Shown piece by piece: positions 16,749 through 24,310 of a stretch of DNA of 41,945 bases. Origin of the DNA: Candidatus Kuenenia hertensis (lineage in GTDB: Bacteria; Planctomycetota; Brocadiia; Brocadiales; Brocadiaceae); the NCBI GenBank assembly GCA_021646465.1, contig SOET01000037.1:1-41945 (forward strand), given 5' to 3'. Positions within the stretch are counted from its first letter, which is position 1. Every line of letters begins with the position of its first letter. The notes beneath the pieces were generated by a model that ran no database searches, was not told the DNA's origin, and saw only the letters and a program-made list of their open reading frames with translations. A program made the translations under genes and the position numbers.

Positions 16749-16766
16749 CAATTTAAGGGAAAAAAA

Positions 16767-17219
16767 ATGAGAATTGCAATTGGAGCTGATCATGCCGGTT
16801 TGGAATTAAAGCATTCCATCATGGGGTATCTTGAAAAATCTGAATACCAGATAATAGACGTAGGTACGTATAGTACAGAATCGGTAGATTATCCTGATTA
16901 CGCAGAAGCCGTTGGCAGGAAATTAATAGAGGGCAGCGCTGATAGAGGAATTTTGATTTGCTGTAGTGGTGTAGGAGCTTCAGTTGCAGCAAGCAAAATA
17001 CCCGGTATTCGTGCCGGTCTTTGTCACGATACTTATTCCGCACACCAGGGAGTGGAACACGATGATATGAACATACTGGTACTTGGGTCCTGTGTAGTAG
17101 GATCAAAACTTGCCATTGAACTCGTTCAGGCATTCCTGGGTGCTGCATTTACCGGAGAGGAACGTTATCAGAGAAGACTTGAGAAAATACAATCTATGGA
17201 AAAGCGTTATCACCGCTGA
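16767..17219 (+). CDS. rpiB: Ribose-5-phosphate isomerase B
   Basis: The 150-residue enzyme interconverts ribulose 5-phosphate and ribose 5-phosphate in the non-oxidative pentose phosphate pathway. Diagnostic features are the N-terminal IAIGADHAGLELK, the active-site Cys loop GILICCSGVGASVAASK (in place of the common CGTGxG) and CHDTYSAHQGVEHDDMNILVLG. The full family length is present. The start ATG has AAGGGA upstream. It follows yqgE by 18 bp. Confidence 0.95.
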   Translation: MRIAIGADHAGLELKHSIMGYLEKSEYQIIDVGTYSTESVDYPDYAEAVGRKLIEGSADRGILICCSGVGASVAASKIPGIRAGLCHDTYSAHQGVEHDDMNILVLGSCVVGSKLAIELVQAFLGAAFTGEERYQRRLEKIQSMEKRYHR

Positions 17220-17316
17220 TGGATAAACATAAAAGTTTGTCTGTGGATTTAGTTATCGAAATAATAAGATTTAAGAACAGAGTCATTCTATTTTATGATT
17301 TATGGAAGGAGTGCTC

Positions 17317-17796
17317 ATGAAAATGAATAATTTTAAAGTTGTATGCCGTAATGTATTATATATCATGGCGCTGTTTATTTTATGCAAATCAGCATATGCC
17401 AATGCTATTACCCGGATTAACTTTGAAGATTTAAATAAAATAGTTTCCGGCAATAAAGGCAAGGTGGTTTTAGTTAATTTTTGGGCTACGTGGTGTCCAT
17501 ACTGCAGAAAGGAGTTGCCGGGCTTTAACAGTTTACAAGAAAAATACAACGGCAAGGTAGAAATTATTGGTATTGCCTTTGACGAAAACGGTGAACAGGT
17601 GGTACCTCCTTTTTTAAAGAAATGGAATGTAATGTATACTAATTATCTTGCGGGAGAGGATCTTTCTTCCGAATTTAGTTTGCTGGGTTTTCCGACTACA
17701 ATAGTATACGATACTAACGGAAATGAAGTAAACAAGCACATTGGTTATGTATCGGAACAGGTTTTTGAAAACGACATCAAAAAATTACTGAAATAA
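17317..17796 (+). CDS. TlpA/ResA-like thioredoxin-fold protein, exported
   Basis: The 159-residue protein has a hydrophobic export or anchor segment (about 10-28, ending AYANA) followed by a TlpA-type thioredoxin domain with the redox motif WATWCPYC. Such proteins reduce disulphides in the periplasm, for example in cytochrome c maturation. The signature IAFDENGEQV and the cis-Pro region LGFPTTIVYD are present. The frame opens at ATG 17302, but GGAAGGAG at 17304-17311 lies 5 bp before ATG 17317, which is therefore the start. The flavoprotein gene follows after 22 bp, so the two form an apparent redox pair. Confidence 0.93.
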   Translation: MKMNNFKVVCRNVLYIMALFILCKSAYANAITRINFEDLNKIVSGNKGKVVLVNFWATWCPYCRKELPGFNSLQEKYNGKVEIIGIAFDENGEQVVPPFLKKWNVMYTNYLAGEDLSSEFSLLGFPTTIVYDTNGNEVNKHIGYVSEQVFENDIKKLLK

Positions 17797-17818
17797 AACC
17801 GGTTTTTCAGGAGTCGAA

Positions 17819-18490
17819 GTGAAAGTATTAGGAATAAGCGGCAGCCCGAGAAGAGATCAAACTACGGACAAATTGGTAAAAGCGATATTGGATGCAACAG
17901 GTCTGGAAACAGAATTTATCTCTTTGGCAGGCAAAAAAATGAACGGCTGTATTTGTTGTCTGGGTTGCATTACCGATAACGTGTGCAAAGTACAGGATGA
18001 CTATTTGCCGGTAATGAACAAAGTCCTGAATGCTGATGCGATTGTGGTAGGCGCGCCAAATTATTTTGGAAGGCTCAATGCCCTTACGCATGCATTTCTT
18101 GAACGATGGTATTGTTTCAGACACGATGCAACTGGTAAAGGAGGCATGAGGTTGTCGGGTAAGTTGGGTGCAGTTGCATCTGTTGGTGGCGGTGGTGAAT
18201 GGCAAATGCCCGGAAGAGAAAACAGGATGTACGAAATTGCAGGAGATGATGTAAAAGGGTTTTTTGCATATAATGAAATCGAAATTGTTGGGGCAGTCAA
18301 TGTTCAGGGCGCCGTTCCTTGTTTTACCTGTGGCTATGGTGAATTATGCAGGGTAAGCGGTGCCAGGATGTTTTTTGGTAATGATGTAAAAATAACGGAA
18401 GATATTATTCCCTGTCTGGAAAAGCAACCGGATGTCTTACAACAGGCAAGGGTACTTGGAAAGGCACTGGGAGAAAGATTAAAAAAATAA
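17819..18490 (+). CDS. Iron-sulfur flavoprotein / NADPH-dependent FMN reductase family
   Basis: The 223-residue flavodoxin-fold protein has the FMN phosphate loop GISGSPRRDQTT at the N-terminus and VVGAPNYFGRLNALTHAFLERWY, typical of the family. The sequence GCICCLGCITDNVC contains C-x2-C-x2-C-x5-C, the compact 4Fe-4S motif of archaeal-type iron-sulfur flavoproteins. A second cysteine group, CFTCGYGELC (C-x2-C-x5-C), lies near residue 168 and is not part of the standard family pattern as I know it. Translation starts at GTG 17819, with AGGAG 5 bp upstream. Likely an electron carrier of unknown partner, probably co-transcribed with the thioredoxin-like gene. Confidence 0.88.
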   Translation: MKVLGISGSPRRDQTTDKLVKAILDATGLETEFISLAGKKMNGCICCLGCITDNVCKVQDDYLPVMNKVLNADAIVVGAPNYFGRLNALTHAFLERWYCFRHDATGKGGMRLSGKLGAVASVGGGGEWQMPGRENRMYEIAGDDVKGFFAYNEIEIVGAVNVQGAVPCFTCGYGELCRVSGARMFFGNDVKITEDIIPCLEKQPDVLQQARVLGKALGERLKK

Positions 18491-18825
18491 GATGATATAC
18501 AAGGAAGAATATCTGTATGGGTAAAAGAAATTCATTAGTTAAAAACATTTACCCGGTGTTGGAAGGAAAAGAGTATCTTTTACCTGTTTTTTTTAATATA
18601 ATCATAGAAACGTTCTGTAACCCGGAATATCTCCATACGCAGGACGCATTTCCAAATTGTAGCAAAAGAATAACATTGTGTAGCATAAGGTGCTTCATGC
18701 TTCGACTCCTTTCAGCATAGATGACCATTTTGTCACCCTGAGCGGAGTCGAAGGGTTGCGTCCATGCATGGTATTTTTTCAACAATTGGGGAATGCTCCC
18801 CCATACACATTATCTAAGTCTTTCT
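18491..18825. other. Non-coding gap with palindromic repeat C2
   Basis: A 67-codon frame (18517-18720) runs into the repeat and has no recognisable content, so it is not called. The only clear structure is the CTTCGACTCC/GGAGTCGAAG element at 18700-18755. A short GGGGAATGCTCCCC palindrome (about 18787-18800) matches the tips of element E at 35288. Confidence 0.6.
18700..18755. repeat. Palindromic repeat C2 (CTTCGACTCC family)
   Basis: The arms CTTCGACTCC (18700-18709) and GGAGTCGAAG (18744-18753) enclose about 34 bp including GATGACCATTTTGTCACCCTGAG. It belongs to the same family as C1 (1897-2057), but is uninterrupted here. Confidence 0.8.
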
Positions 18826-19542
18826 ATGCCGAATAATATTCGCCCAAAAGTAAAAACTGTTAAAGCAAAATCCGCATTAGTATTATTTGTGAAATATCCA
18901 AAAAAAGGGCGCGTAAAAACCCGGTTGGCACTGGAAACAGACGATGACTTTGCCACAGAAATATATGCCTGCTTTATCAAAGATAGTCTCTCACGGTTTC
19001 AAAATATAAAAGGAGACTTAATTCCATTCATTTCAGAAAAAAATAAAATCAGCTTATTTCAAAAAAAGTTTGATTTTACAAAAAAATGTTACGATCAAAG
19101 CTCGGGTCATCTCGGTATACGCATGAAACATGCCATGAAGGTTATGTTTAATGATAAATACGATCACGTTGTAATAATTGGCAGTGATTGTCCTGATCTG
19201 CCGGTATCGTACATAAATAATGCTTTTTCGAGATTATTAAAAAATGATGTCGTTATTGGCCCGGCAACTGACGGAGGATATTATCTCATTGGCAGTTCTA
19301 ATCCAAAAACATTAAATATTTTATTTACGAATATTGACTGGAGTACCGATAAGGTACTATTGCAGACTATTGATAGAATAAATTCCGAAGGATTTTCCTA
19401 TTATTTATTGAATGAATGGTGTGATATAGATGCACTTGAAAACTTAAAATTTTGTTATAAAAATGCCGGGAAGAGAAAATTCTCTCATTCTCACACGATT
19501 CATTATTTAAAAAATAATCAAAAATTTAAAAGTTATAAATAA
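18826..19542 (+). CDS. TIGR04282/DUF2064 family glycosyltransferase-like protein
   Basis: The 238-residue protein matches the 'rSAM/selenodomain-associated transferase 1' family. It has the nucleotidyl/glycosyltransferase-A start ALVLFVKYPKKGRVKTRLA, the central GSDCPDLP with its DxD-like acid cluster, and GPATDGGYYLIG. The C-terminal DIDALENL stretch is also typical. Substrate unknown. ATG 18826 is preferred over ATG 18793 because the latter lies inside a GGGGAATGCTCCCC palindrome; neither has a clear ribosome site. The dehydrogenase gene follows after 48 bp on the same strand. Confidence 0.85.
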   Translation: MPNNIRPKVKTVKAKSALVLFVKYPKKGRVKTRLALETDDDFATEIYACFIKDSLSRFQNIKGDLIPFISEKNKISLFQKKFDFTKKCYDQSSGHLGIRMKHAMKVMFNDKYDHVVIIGSDCPDLPVSYINNAFSRLLKNDVVIGPATDGGYYLIGSSNPKTLNILFTNIDWSTDKVLLQTIDRINSEGFSYYLLNEWCDIDALENLKFCYKNAGKRKFSHSHTIHYLKNNQKFKSYK

Positions 19543-19590
19543 TACATACATATGAACGGAAAATTGATTTAAAATACATTCCTGGTTATA

Positions 19591-21156
19591 ATGATCAGTA
19601 TTCGCACATTACATCACTTCCAGTCGCTTTTGTTTCGGTTCCTCTCCTTCATATTTAACATTTTTAAAAAACTTCATGATTCTTATACTCACCACGTTAA
19701 ATTTAACACACGTGAATATCAAACAAACGGATCATTTGAATCGGTACACTATGAATATACCGGAAACAATACCTCCGGATGGACTATTCTTCGCAACGGT
19801 AAAAAATTCGTAAAACTTGGTACTGGTTTTACTCTTGTAAAAACCGTTTATTGCGGTATATGTTCAACAGATTTGTTCAGAAAACATTTACCTTACCCGC
19901 TTCCGCAAATCATAGGACATGAAGTTGTAGGAGTAATAGATAATATCCCAGTTGTATCAGAAATTAATGCCTCTCATCTTGCAAGAAACGATCACCCGGA
20001 TAAATGTCCTTATTGTAAAGGAGGCATGCATATTCATTGCCCCGACCGTCTGACACTGGGCATTAATAAACTTCCGGGCGGATTTTCACCTTTTTTTCTG
20101 GCGCCGGTAGCAGCCATCAGTGAAGTGCCACAAGAAATTGGCATAAAGACTGCATGCATTGTAGAACCATTTGCAGCCGCCTTGCATGCCATCACGATTA
20201 CTCCGCCAGGGAATGGAGACTTTGTGGCAATTCTTGGCCCAAGACGTCTCGGAATGCTTGTCATCGCTGCATTGAGTTGTTTCAGAAGACAATATGGATT
20301 GCATTTTACAATATGCGGTATTGTACGCCATAAACATTTAGAAGAACTTTGTCTCCTTTTGGGTGCGGATACGGTAATAAATATTTGCGATGTTGCAAAA
20401 ACAAATTTACAACAACAATTTGACATTGTATTCGATACCACAGGAAACCCTGATGGATTTGAATTGTCTTTGTATCTTACAAGGCATATTGTACATTTGA
20501 AGTCAACTCATGGAAACAAAGTAATGGGCATGAAGCATCTGTCCGATATGGTGGTGGATGAAATAGCCTTACTCCCTTATAAAGACACGCATTTAAAATT
20601 CACATGGTTGACAGAGAAAGAAAAACGAAAGAATTCAAATATATATGTATCACCGGCTGTTTCTGACGACTTCATTATACATGCCAGGGAAGTGCACCCT
20701 AACGCAGCATTTCACAGGTTGAGTATCGATAAGGCAAAAGAAATGATAATAAATGATTCAGATTTTTTTGAAAATTCGCCAGTCCCACGGTTTGACCTGG
20801 CAATCGTAACAAATTTAGATGAAGCTGACTCTGTTATACGCCCTGTTCCCAGTGAGGAATTTTCGCTGATAAGACCCCGAGGCGCAATTCTCCTGGCAGA
20901 TACAAATGCAGTAATTCAGGAATCATTGTTTTCAAAGGCGCTTCTGGAGAGGGGAGTTGAAATCCACACGTCACGTTGCGGTGATTTTAAATTGGCATTG
21001 GATATGTTACAAGCAAATCCTGAAATGACAAAAACACTTGAAGAAAAATTTATTACTCATTGTTTTTTACTTGAAGATATAGATAAGGCATTTATGATAG
21101 CCAAGGATAGTGAACAAAGTATCAAGGTTGTGATAAAAATAAATCAGGATGCTTAA
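19591..21156 (+). CDS. Zinc-type medium-chain dehydrogenase with unusual insertion
   Basis: The 521-residue protein is clearly from the MDR superfamily: catalytic-zinc residues C91 (YCGICSTD) and H110-E111 (IIGHEVVG), and a structural-zinc lobe with C139, C142 and C150. The first structural cysteine expected at 136 is Pro, with His135 beside it. The cofactor loop reads LGPRRLG rather than GxGxxG. MDR proteins are usually about 350 residues. Here roughly 110-130 extra residues (about 310-430) separate the Rossmann domain from the familiar C-terminal strand (FLLEDIDKAFMIAKDSEQSIKVVI). A basic N-terminal extension of about 60 residues is also present. Substrate unknown. Possibly in one unit with the transferase gene upstream. 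Confidence 0.8.
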   Translation: MISIRTLHHFQSLLFRFLSFIFNIFKKLHDSYTHHVKFNTREYQTNGSFESVHYEYTGNNTSGWTILRNGKKFVKLGTGFTLVKTVYCGICSTDLFRKHLPYPLPQIIGHEVVGVIDNIPVVSEINASHLARNDHPDKCPYCKGGMHIHCPDRLTLGINKLPGGFSPFFLAPVAAISEVPQEIGIKTACIVEPFAAALHAITITPPGNGDFVAILGPRRLGMLVIAALSCFRRQYGLHFTICGIVRHKHLEELCLLLGADTVINICDVAKTNLQQQFDIVFDTTGNPDGFELSLYLTRHIVHLKSTHGNKVMGMKHLSDMVVDEIALLPYKDTHLKFTWLTEKEKRKNSNIYVSPAVSDDFIIHAREVHPNAAFHRLSIDKAKEMIINDSDFFENSPVPRFDLAIVTNLDEADSVIRPVPSEEFSLIRPRGAILLADTNAVIQESLFSKALLERGVEIHTSRCGDFKLALDMLQANPEMTKTLEEKFITHCFLLEDIDKAFMIAKDSEQSIKVVIKINQDA

Positions 21157-21292
21157 AAAAACGCCTTTTTTTAAGGATTCTATTAAATATTTTCTCGATT
21201 TTGATTATAGACATTAACATAACAAACTATTATCATACTATTGTTTAATAAGTATTAGATTGTTAAAAAAAGTATTGAACAGGAAGGATTAT

Positions 21293-21856
21293 ATGAAGAA
21301 GTTTATTGTAATAAATCTTATATTCTCAGGTATTATTTTATTTACTTTATTACCAGCGCATGCAGGATGGAGTCCTCATAAAGAAGAAACTTCAAAAGAT
21401 CAAAATATTCTTAATGAAGAAGTTGCTGAAGCGGTTGCTGCCTTTAAAAATACATCTCCCGTTATGAATGACTACTTCGAAAATGCTTATGGTTATGTAG
21501 TTTTTCCTGGTGTTGGCAAGGGAGGTTTTGGGATTGGAGGAGCATACGGCCATGGTGAAGTATATGAAAAGGGTGAGTTTGTTGGGTTTTCAACATTAAA
21601 ACAGGTGAGTTTCGGTTTGCAATTTGGTGGTCAGAAGTACAGTGAGATAATATTTTTTAAAGACAAGGAAAATCTTGAAGATTTTAAGAAAGGCAACTAT
21701 GAGCTGGGAGCAAGCGCTTCTGCAGTAGCAATAACAGCCGGCGTTTCCACAGATGCGGATTACAATGATGGGGTTGCTATTTTCACGTTAGTGAAGGGTG
21801 GTTTAATGTATGAGGCTTCGGTGAGCGGGCAGAAGTTTACTTTCAAACCTAAATAA
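21293..21856 (+). CDS. SYLF/Ysc84-domain protein, exported
   Basis: The 187-residue protein has a signal peptide (MKKFIVINLIFSGIILF, cleavage near AHAG) and one SYLF domain: AYGYVVFPGVGKGGFGIGGAYGHGEVYEKG, then the duplicated SFGLQFGGQKYSEIIFF and a glycine-rich end, GVAIFTLVKGGLMYEASVSGQKFTF. Eukaryotic relatives bind phosphoinositides. Bacterial ones are periplasmic and of unclear role. The frame opens at TTG 21260, but GGAAGGA ending 4 bp before ATG 21293 and the signal peptide fix the start there. A convergent hairpin follows the stop. Confidence 0.92.
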   Translation: MKKFIVINLIFSGIILFTLLPAHAGWSPHKEETSKDQNILNEEVAEAVAAFKNTSPVMNDYFENAYGYVVFPGVGKGGFGIGGAYGHGEVYEKGEFVGFSTLKQVSFGLQFGGQKYSEIIFFKDKENLEDFKKGNYELGASASAVAITAGVSTDADYNDGVAIFTLVKGGLMYEASVSGQKFTFKPK

Positions 21857-21868
21857 CTATGAAACAAT

Positions 21869-21896
21869 CACCGCAAAGCTTTATGGCTTTGCGGTG
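21869..21896. terminator. Terminator hairpin between SYLF gene and cooS (convergent)
   Basis: CACCGCAAAGC-tttatg-GCTTTGCGGTG has perfect 11-bp arms. It is 13 bp after the SYLF stop and 17 bp after the cooS stop on the other strand. A-rich sequence follows on the plus side and a weak T-rich stretch follows on the minus side, so it may serve both genes. Confidence 0.7.
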
Positions 21897-21912
21897 AAAA
21901 ATCAGAATAAAA

Positions 21913-23889
21913 TCAAATCCCCAATTCCTTCCGCTTTTTTTGTATATGTTCTATCATCTTTTTTGCCGATTCAACAGGATCAATTTCAATGATTAATGTG
22001 CTGCCGGTAATGTCTTCCAGTTTGTTAGTGAGCAGATCTATTACATACGGTGAACCGCCGAGTTTCGGTGTTACGCCAATATGTGTTGTGATCCCAAGCG
22101 CAATTACTCCCATATAGATTGCAGCTGCTTTTTCCACAACATGTTCGGCAGCGCTTGCAACGAGAGGTAGTTTATCAATAGAGGTGCCCAGATAATCTGC
22201 AATGGCAGAAGCCAGTACGGCGCAACGTGAATTGTCCACACACGAACCAAAATGAAGGATGGGGGGGATGCTTTCGTTTAAACCAGCAGTCTTTCCAATG
22301 GTCTCAAGGACGCCGCGTAATGAATCTCCTGCATATTTTTTTGCCTCACCGGTTAATAATCCGTGACGTGCGCATGCCGTTGCCGCACACCCTGTTGCAA
22401 GAACAAGAACATTGTTCTTTAAAAGTTCTTTTGCCATTGTTACAAAGCTCATATCCGTTTGAATCTTTGAGGATAAACAACCGGCAAGTACGGCAACTCC
22501 CTGAATAGAACCATTAACAATGAGATCAACAAGGGGTTTTAGCGGCTGTTGGGCATTTATTTTTTTCAGGACGTTAATCATTACTTCTGTTGAAAAACCA
22601 CCCAATAACTTGTGTCCTTTCGCTTTTGGCAAGAATACACGATCAGCTGAACGCTCTTTATAAGCTGCAATCGCTTCTTCTACAATCTGTTTTGCAGACT
22701 CATGTGCATTTTCGGGGGTAAATTCAATATAGGTATCATTATCCATCCTCAATTCAGGCATGGTGGTAATGAGCCGGGTATGGAGACCCTTTGTAATTGA
22801 AGAAAGAGATGGATACACACACTGAACATCCACACAAACGGCATCAACCAGTCCGGTACCAACAACAAGCTCCTGCATGATGGTGCTGCCTGCCATGGGA
22901 ATGCCGAGCCTCATTAACACTTCGGTGCCGGTACAGCATGTACCGACAACGTTAATGCCTTTAGCGCCTGCTGCTTTTGCCTTATCTTCGAGTTTGCTGG
23001 CAAAGTTTACCACCATTTCAGAAAGTACCGGAACGTGGCCATGTACAAGGATATTCACCTTATCTTTATCAAGAGTGTCCATACCAATTGTGCTTTCTTT
23101 GGGCGTAGGCACTCCAAGCAAAATGTCTTGCAATTGTGTTGAAATGTAGAGAGACAGTACATCTATTACCCCGAATTTTAAACACGACATTATTAAATGG
23201 TCGGTGCTGCTCATCATTCCTTGTGCTGTACTATGGATACCCTGTACTATTGCTTCTGCCGCCCCTTTTTGTGGGATAATTCCTGCTTTTACCAGTTTAT
23301 CAATATTTTTTGGCGCCAGGGCAAGGGCAAAACTCATGGGGCCTTCGCCAGGACCAAAAAGGTCTTCCATCGCCTTTTGCCCGACTTCCTTTGCGATATC
23401 CAGGGTTTGTTTTCCATTCGTGTTAATTCCTAATTCCTCAGCTACTGCATGAAGTTTTGCCTCGTCTTTTATAGGAAAATTTTCAGAACCTTTGGCTGCT
23501 TCGACAAATGCTTTTGCCACGTGAATTGCATGCCCCAGGTGTGAACTTGTACCGCGCAACACAGTTTGAAGAAACATACCGGCAACCATGTTATCAGCCG
23601 TTTTACCGCAGGAGCTTCTTTTCATCTTTGGAGCTGCAAGTCTTGTATGGAATGGCAGTTCTTCGCTATCCAGCCGGCAGGGCCCAAGATTACAATTCCG
23701 GCAGCAGAGTCCATGGCTTCCAAACCCACACCTGTCCTTTAATCCAAAAAGACTTGTATCATACGCTTTTTGTATATCCCAGACTGTCTCAATGCCTTGC
23801 TGACGTAAAAAATCTACAGTTTCTTCAATCTGTTTATCCGCAAAACCTTTTTTACGTAATTCTTTTTCCTTTTCTAAAAACTTTTTCAT
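21913..23889 (-). CDS. cooS: Anaerobic Ni-CO dehydrogenase, catalytic subunit
   Basis: The 658-residue enzyme oxidises CO to CO2, or the reverse, at a Ni-Fe-S centre. The N-terminal cluster cysteines are present: C54 and C62 for the intersubunit D cluster, and C63, C66, C71 and C94 for the B cluster. All C-cluster ligands can be matched in order to the Carboxydothermus CODH-II set: H283 (HGH), C318 or C319 (GTCCTG), C357 (DVQCVYP), C471 (AGCLSS), C501 (TGCAATAC) and C550 (GSCVDNS). Spacing C71-C94 is about nine residues longer than in CODH-II. No acetyl-CoA synthase, cooF or cooC maturation gene is adjacent, so pathway assignment (Wood-Ljungdahl or CO oxidation) is open. The start has AAAGGTAG upstream. 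Confidence 0.95.
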   Translation of the reverse strand: MKKFLEKEKELRKKGFADKQIEETVDFLRQQGIETVWDIQKAYDTSLFGLKDRCGFGSHGLCCRNCNLGPCRLDSEELPFHTRLAAPKMKRSSCGKTADNMVAGMFLQTVLRGTSSHLGHAIHVAKAFVEAAKGSENFPIKDEAKLHAVAEELGINTNGKQTLDIAKEVGQKAMEDLFGPGEGPMSFALALAPKNIDKLVKAGIIPQKGAAEAIVQGIHSTAQGMMSSTDHLIMSCLKFGVIDVLSLYISTQLQDILLGVPTPKESTIGMDTLDKDKVNILVHGHVPVLSEMVVNFASKLEDKAKAAGAKGINVVGTCCTGTEVLMRLGIPMAGSTIMQELVVGTGLVDAVCVDVQCVYPSLSSITKGLHTRLITTMPELRMDNDTYIEFTPENAHESAKQIVEEAIAAYKERSADRVFLPKAKGHKLLGGFSTEVMINVLKKINAQQPLKPLVDLIVNGSIQGVAVLAGCLSSKIQTDMSFVTMAKELLKNNVLVLATGCAATACARHGLLTGEAKKYAGDSLRGVLETIGKTAGLNESIPPILHFGSCVDNSRCAVLASAIADYLGTSIDKLPLVASAAEHVVEKAAAIYMGVIALGITTHIGVTPKLGGSPYVIDLLTNKLEDITGSTLIIEIDPVESAKKMIEHIQKKRKELGI

Positions 23890-23918
23890 TTGTCTACCTT
23901 TGTTTTCTAATCACCAAT

Positions 23919-23946
23919 ACAATATTTCAGAAATGCTTATAGTCAA
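23919..23946 (-). promoter_or_regulatory. Probable cooS promoter
   Basis: On the minus strand, TTGACT (23946-23941) and TATTGT (23924-23919) are separated by 16 bp, placing transcription start near 23912, about 23 bp before the cooS ATG. Confidence 0.5.
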
Positions 23947-24060
23947 ACTCAACGGGATTTTATCAGATCAAACAGTCAAAGTCAATTTTGGATCATTTCG
24001 AGACTTGTTATTGTTGTAGCATAATTTCATCTTGACTCTGAATTTTGGCAAGAATACACT

Positions 24061-24082
24061 CATTGTGAACACTGTCACAATG
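24061..24082. promoter_or_regulatory. CRP/FNR-family binding-site-like palindrome
   Basis: CATTGTGA-acactg-TCACAATG has perfect 8-bp arms and contains TGTGA-N6-TCACA, the consensus half-sites of CRP. It lies between the divergent cooS and DUF4139 genes, 172 bp from the cooS start and 229 bp from the DUF4139 start. That distance is large for direct activation of the cooS promoter proposed at 23919-23946, so an unseen second promoter or looping would be needed. Confidence 0.55.
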
Positions 24083-24159
24083 TTAAAATATAATTGAAAT
24101 GCATTGATATATTTAAAATGTTTACAAAATGTGAATTACATAGAAGGGTGGTGCGGACT

Positions 24160-24187
24160 GTAAAAACGCATAGCAATGCGTCTTTAC
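24160..24187. repeat. GTAAARACGCAT palindrome
   Basis: GTAAAAACGCAT-agca-ATGCGTCTTTAC has 12-bp arms with one mismatch and belongs to the same family as 414-445 and 10711-10738. With the CRP-like site and the dyad at 24219-24245, these are the only features seen in the 421-bp gap 23890-24310. Confidence 0.75.
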
Positions 24188-24218
24188 GTTATGTCCGTGT
24201 AAAACGTGTACATCAATT

Positions 24219-24245
24219 AAAATATTCACTGCATGTGAATATTTT
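24219..24245. promoter_or_regulatory. Long dyad upstream of the DUF4139 gene
   Basis: AAAATATTCAC-tgcat-GTGAATATTTT has perfect 11-bp arms and ends about 66 bp before the DUF4139 start. Its right edge overlaps TTGAGT, a possible -35 box. Its AT-rich symmetric form and position suggest an operator more than a terminator, but a hairpin is equally possible. Confidence 0.45.
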
Positions 24246-24310
24246 GAGTATGATACAGAAATATTGATTCTCTTTACTTCCTCTAAAAATTTTTTATCAG
24301 GTGATTTCTT

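Noticed and set aside
18517..18720. 67-codon open frame
   Set aside because: It ends inside palindromic repeat C2. AAGGAAG lies before the ATG, but the sequence resembles no known protein and is too short to judge.
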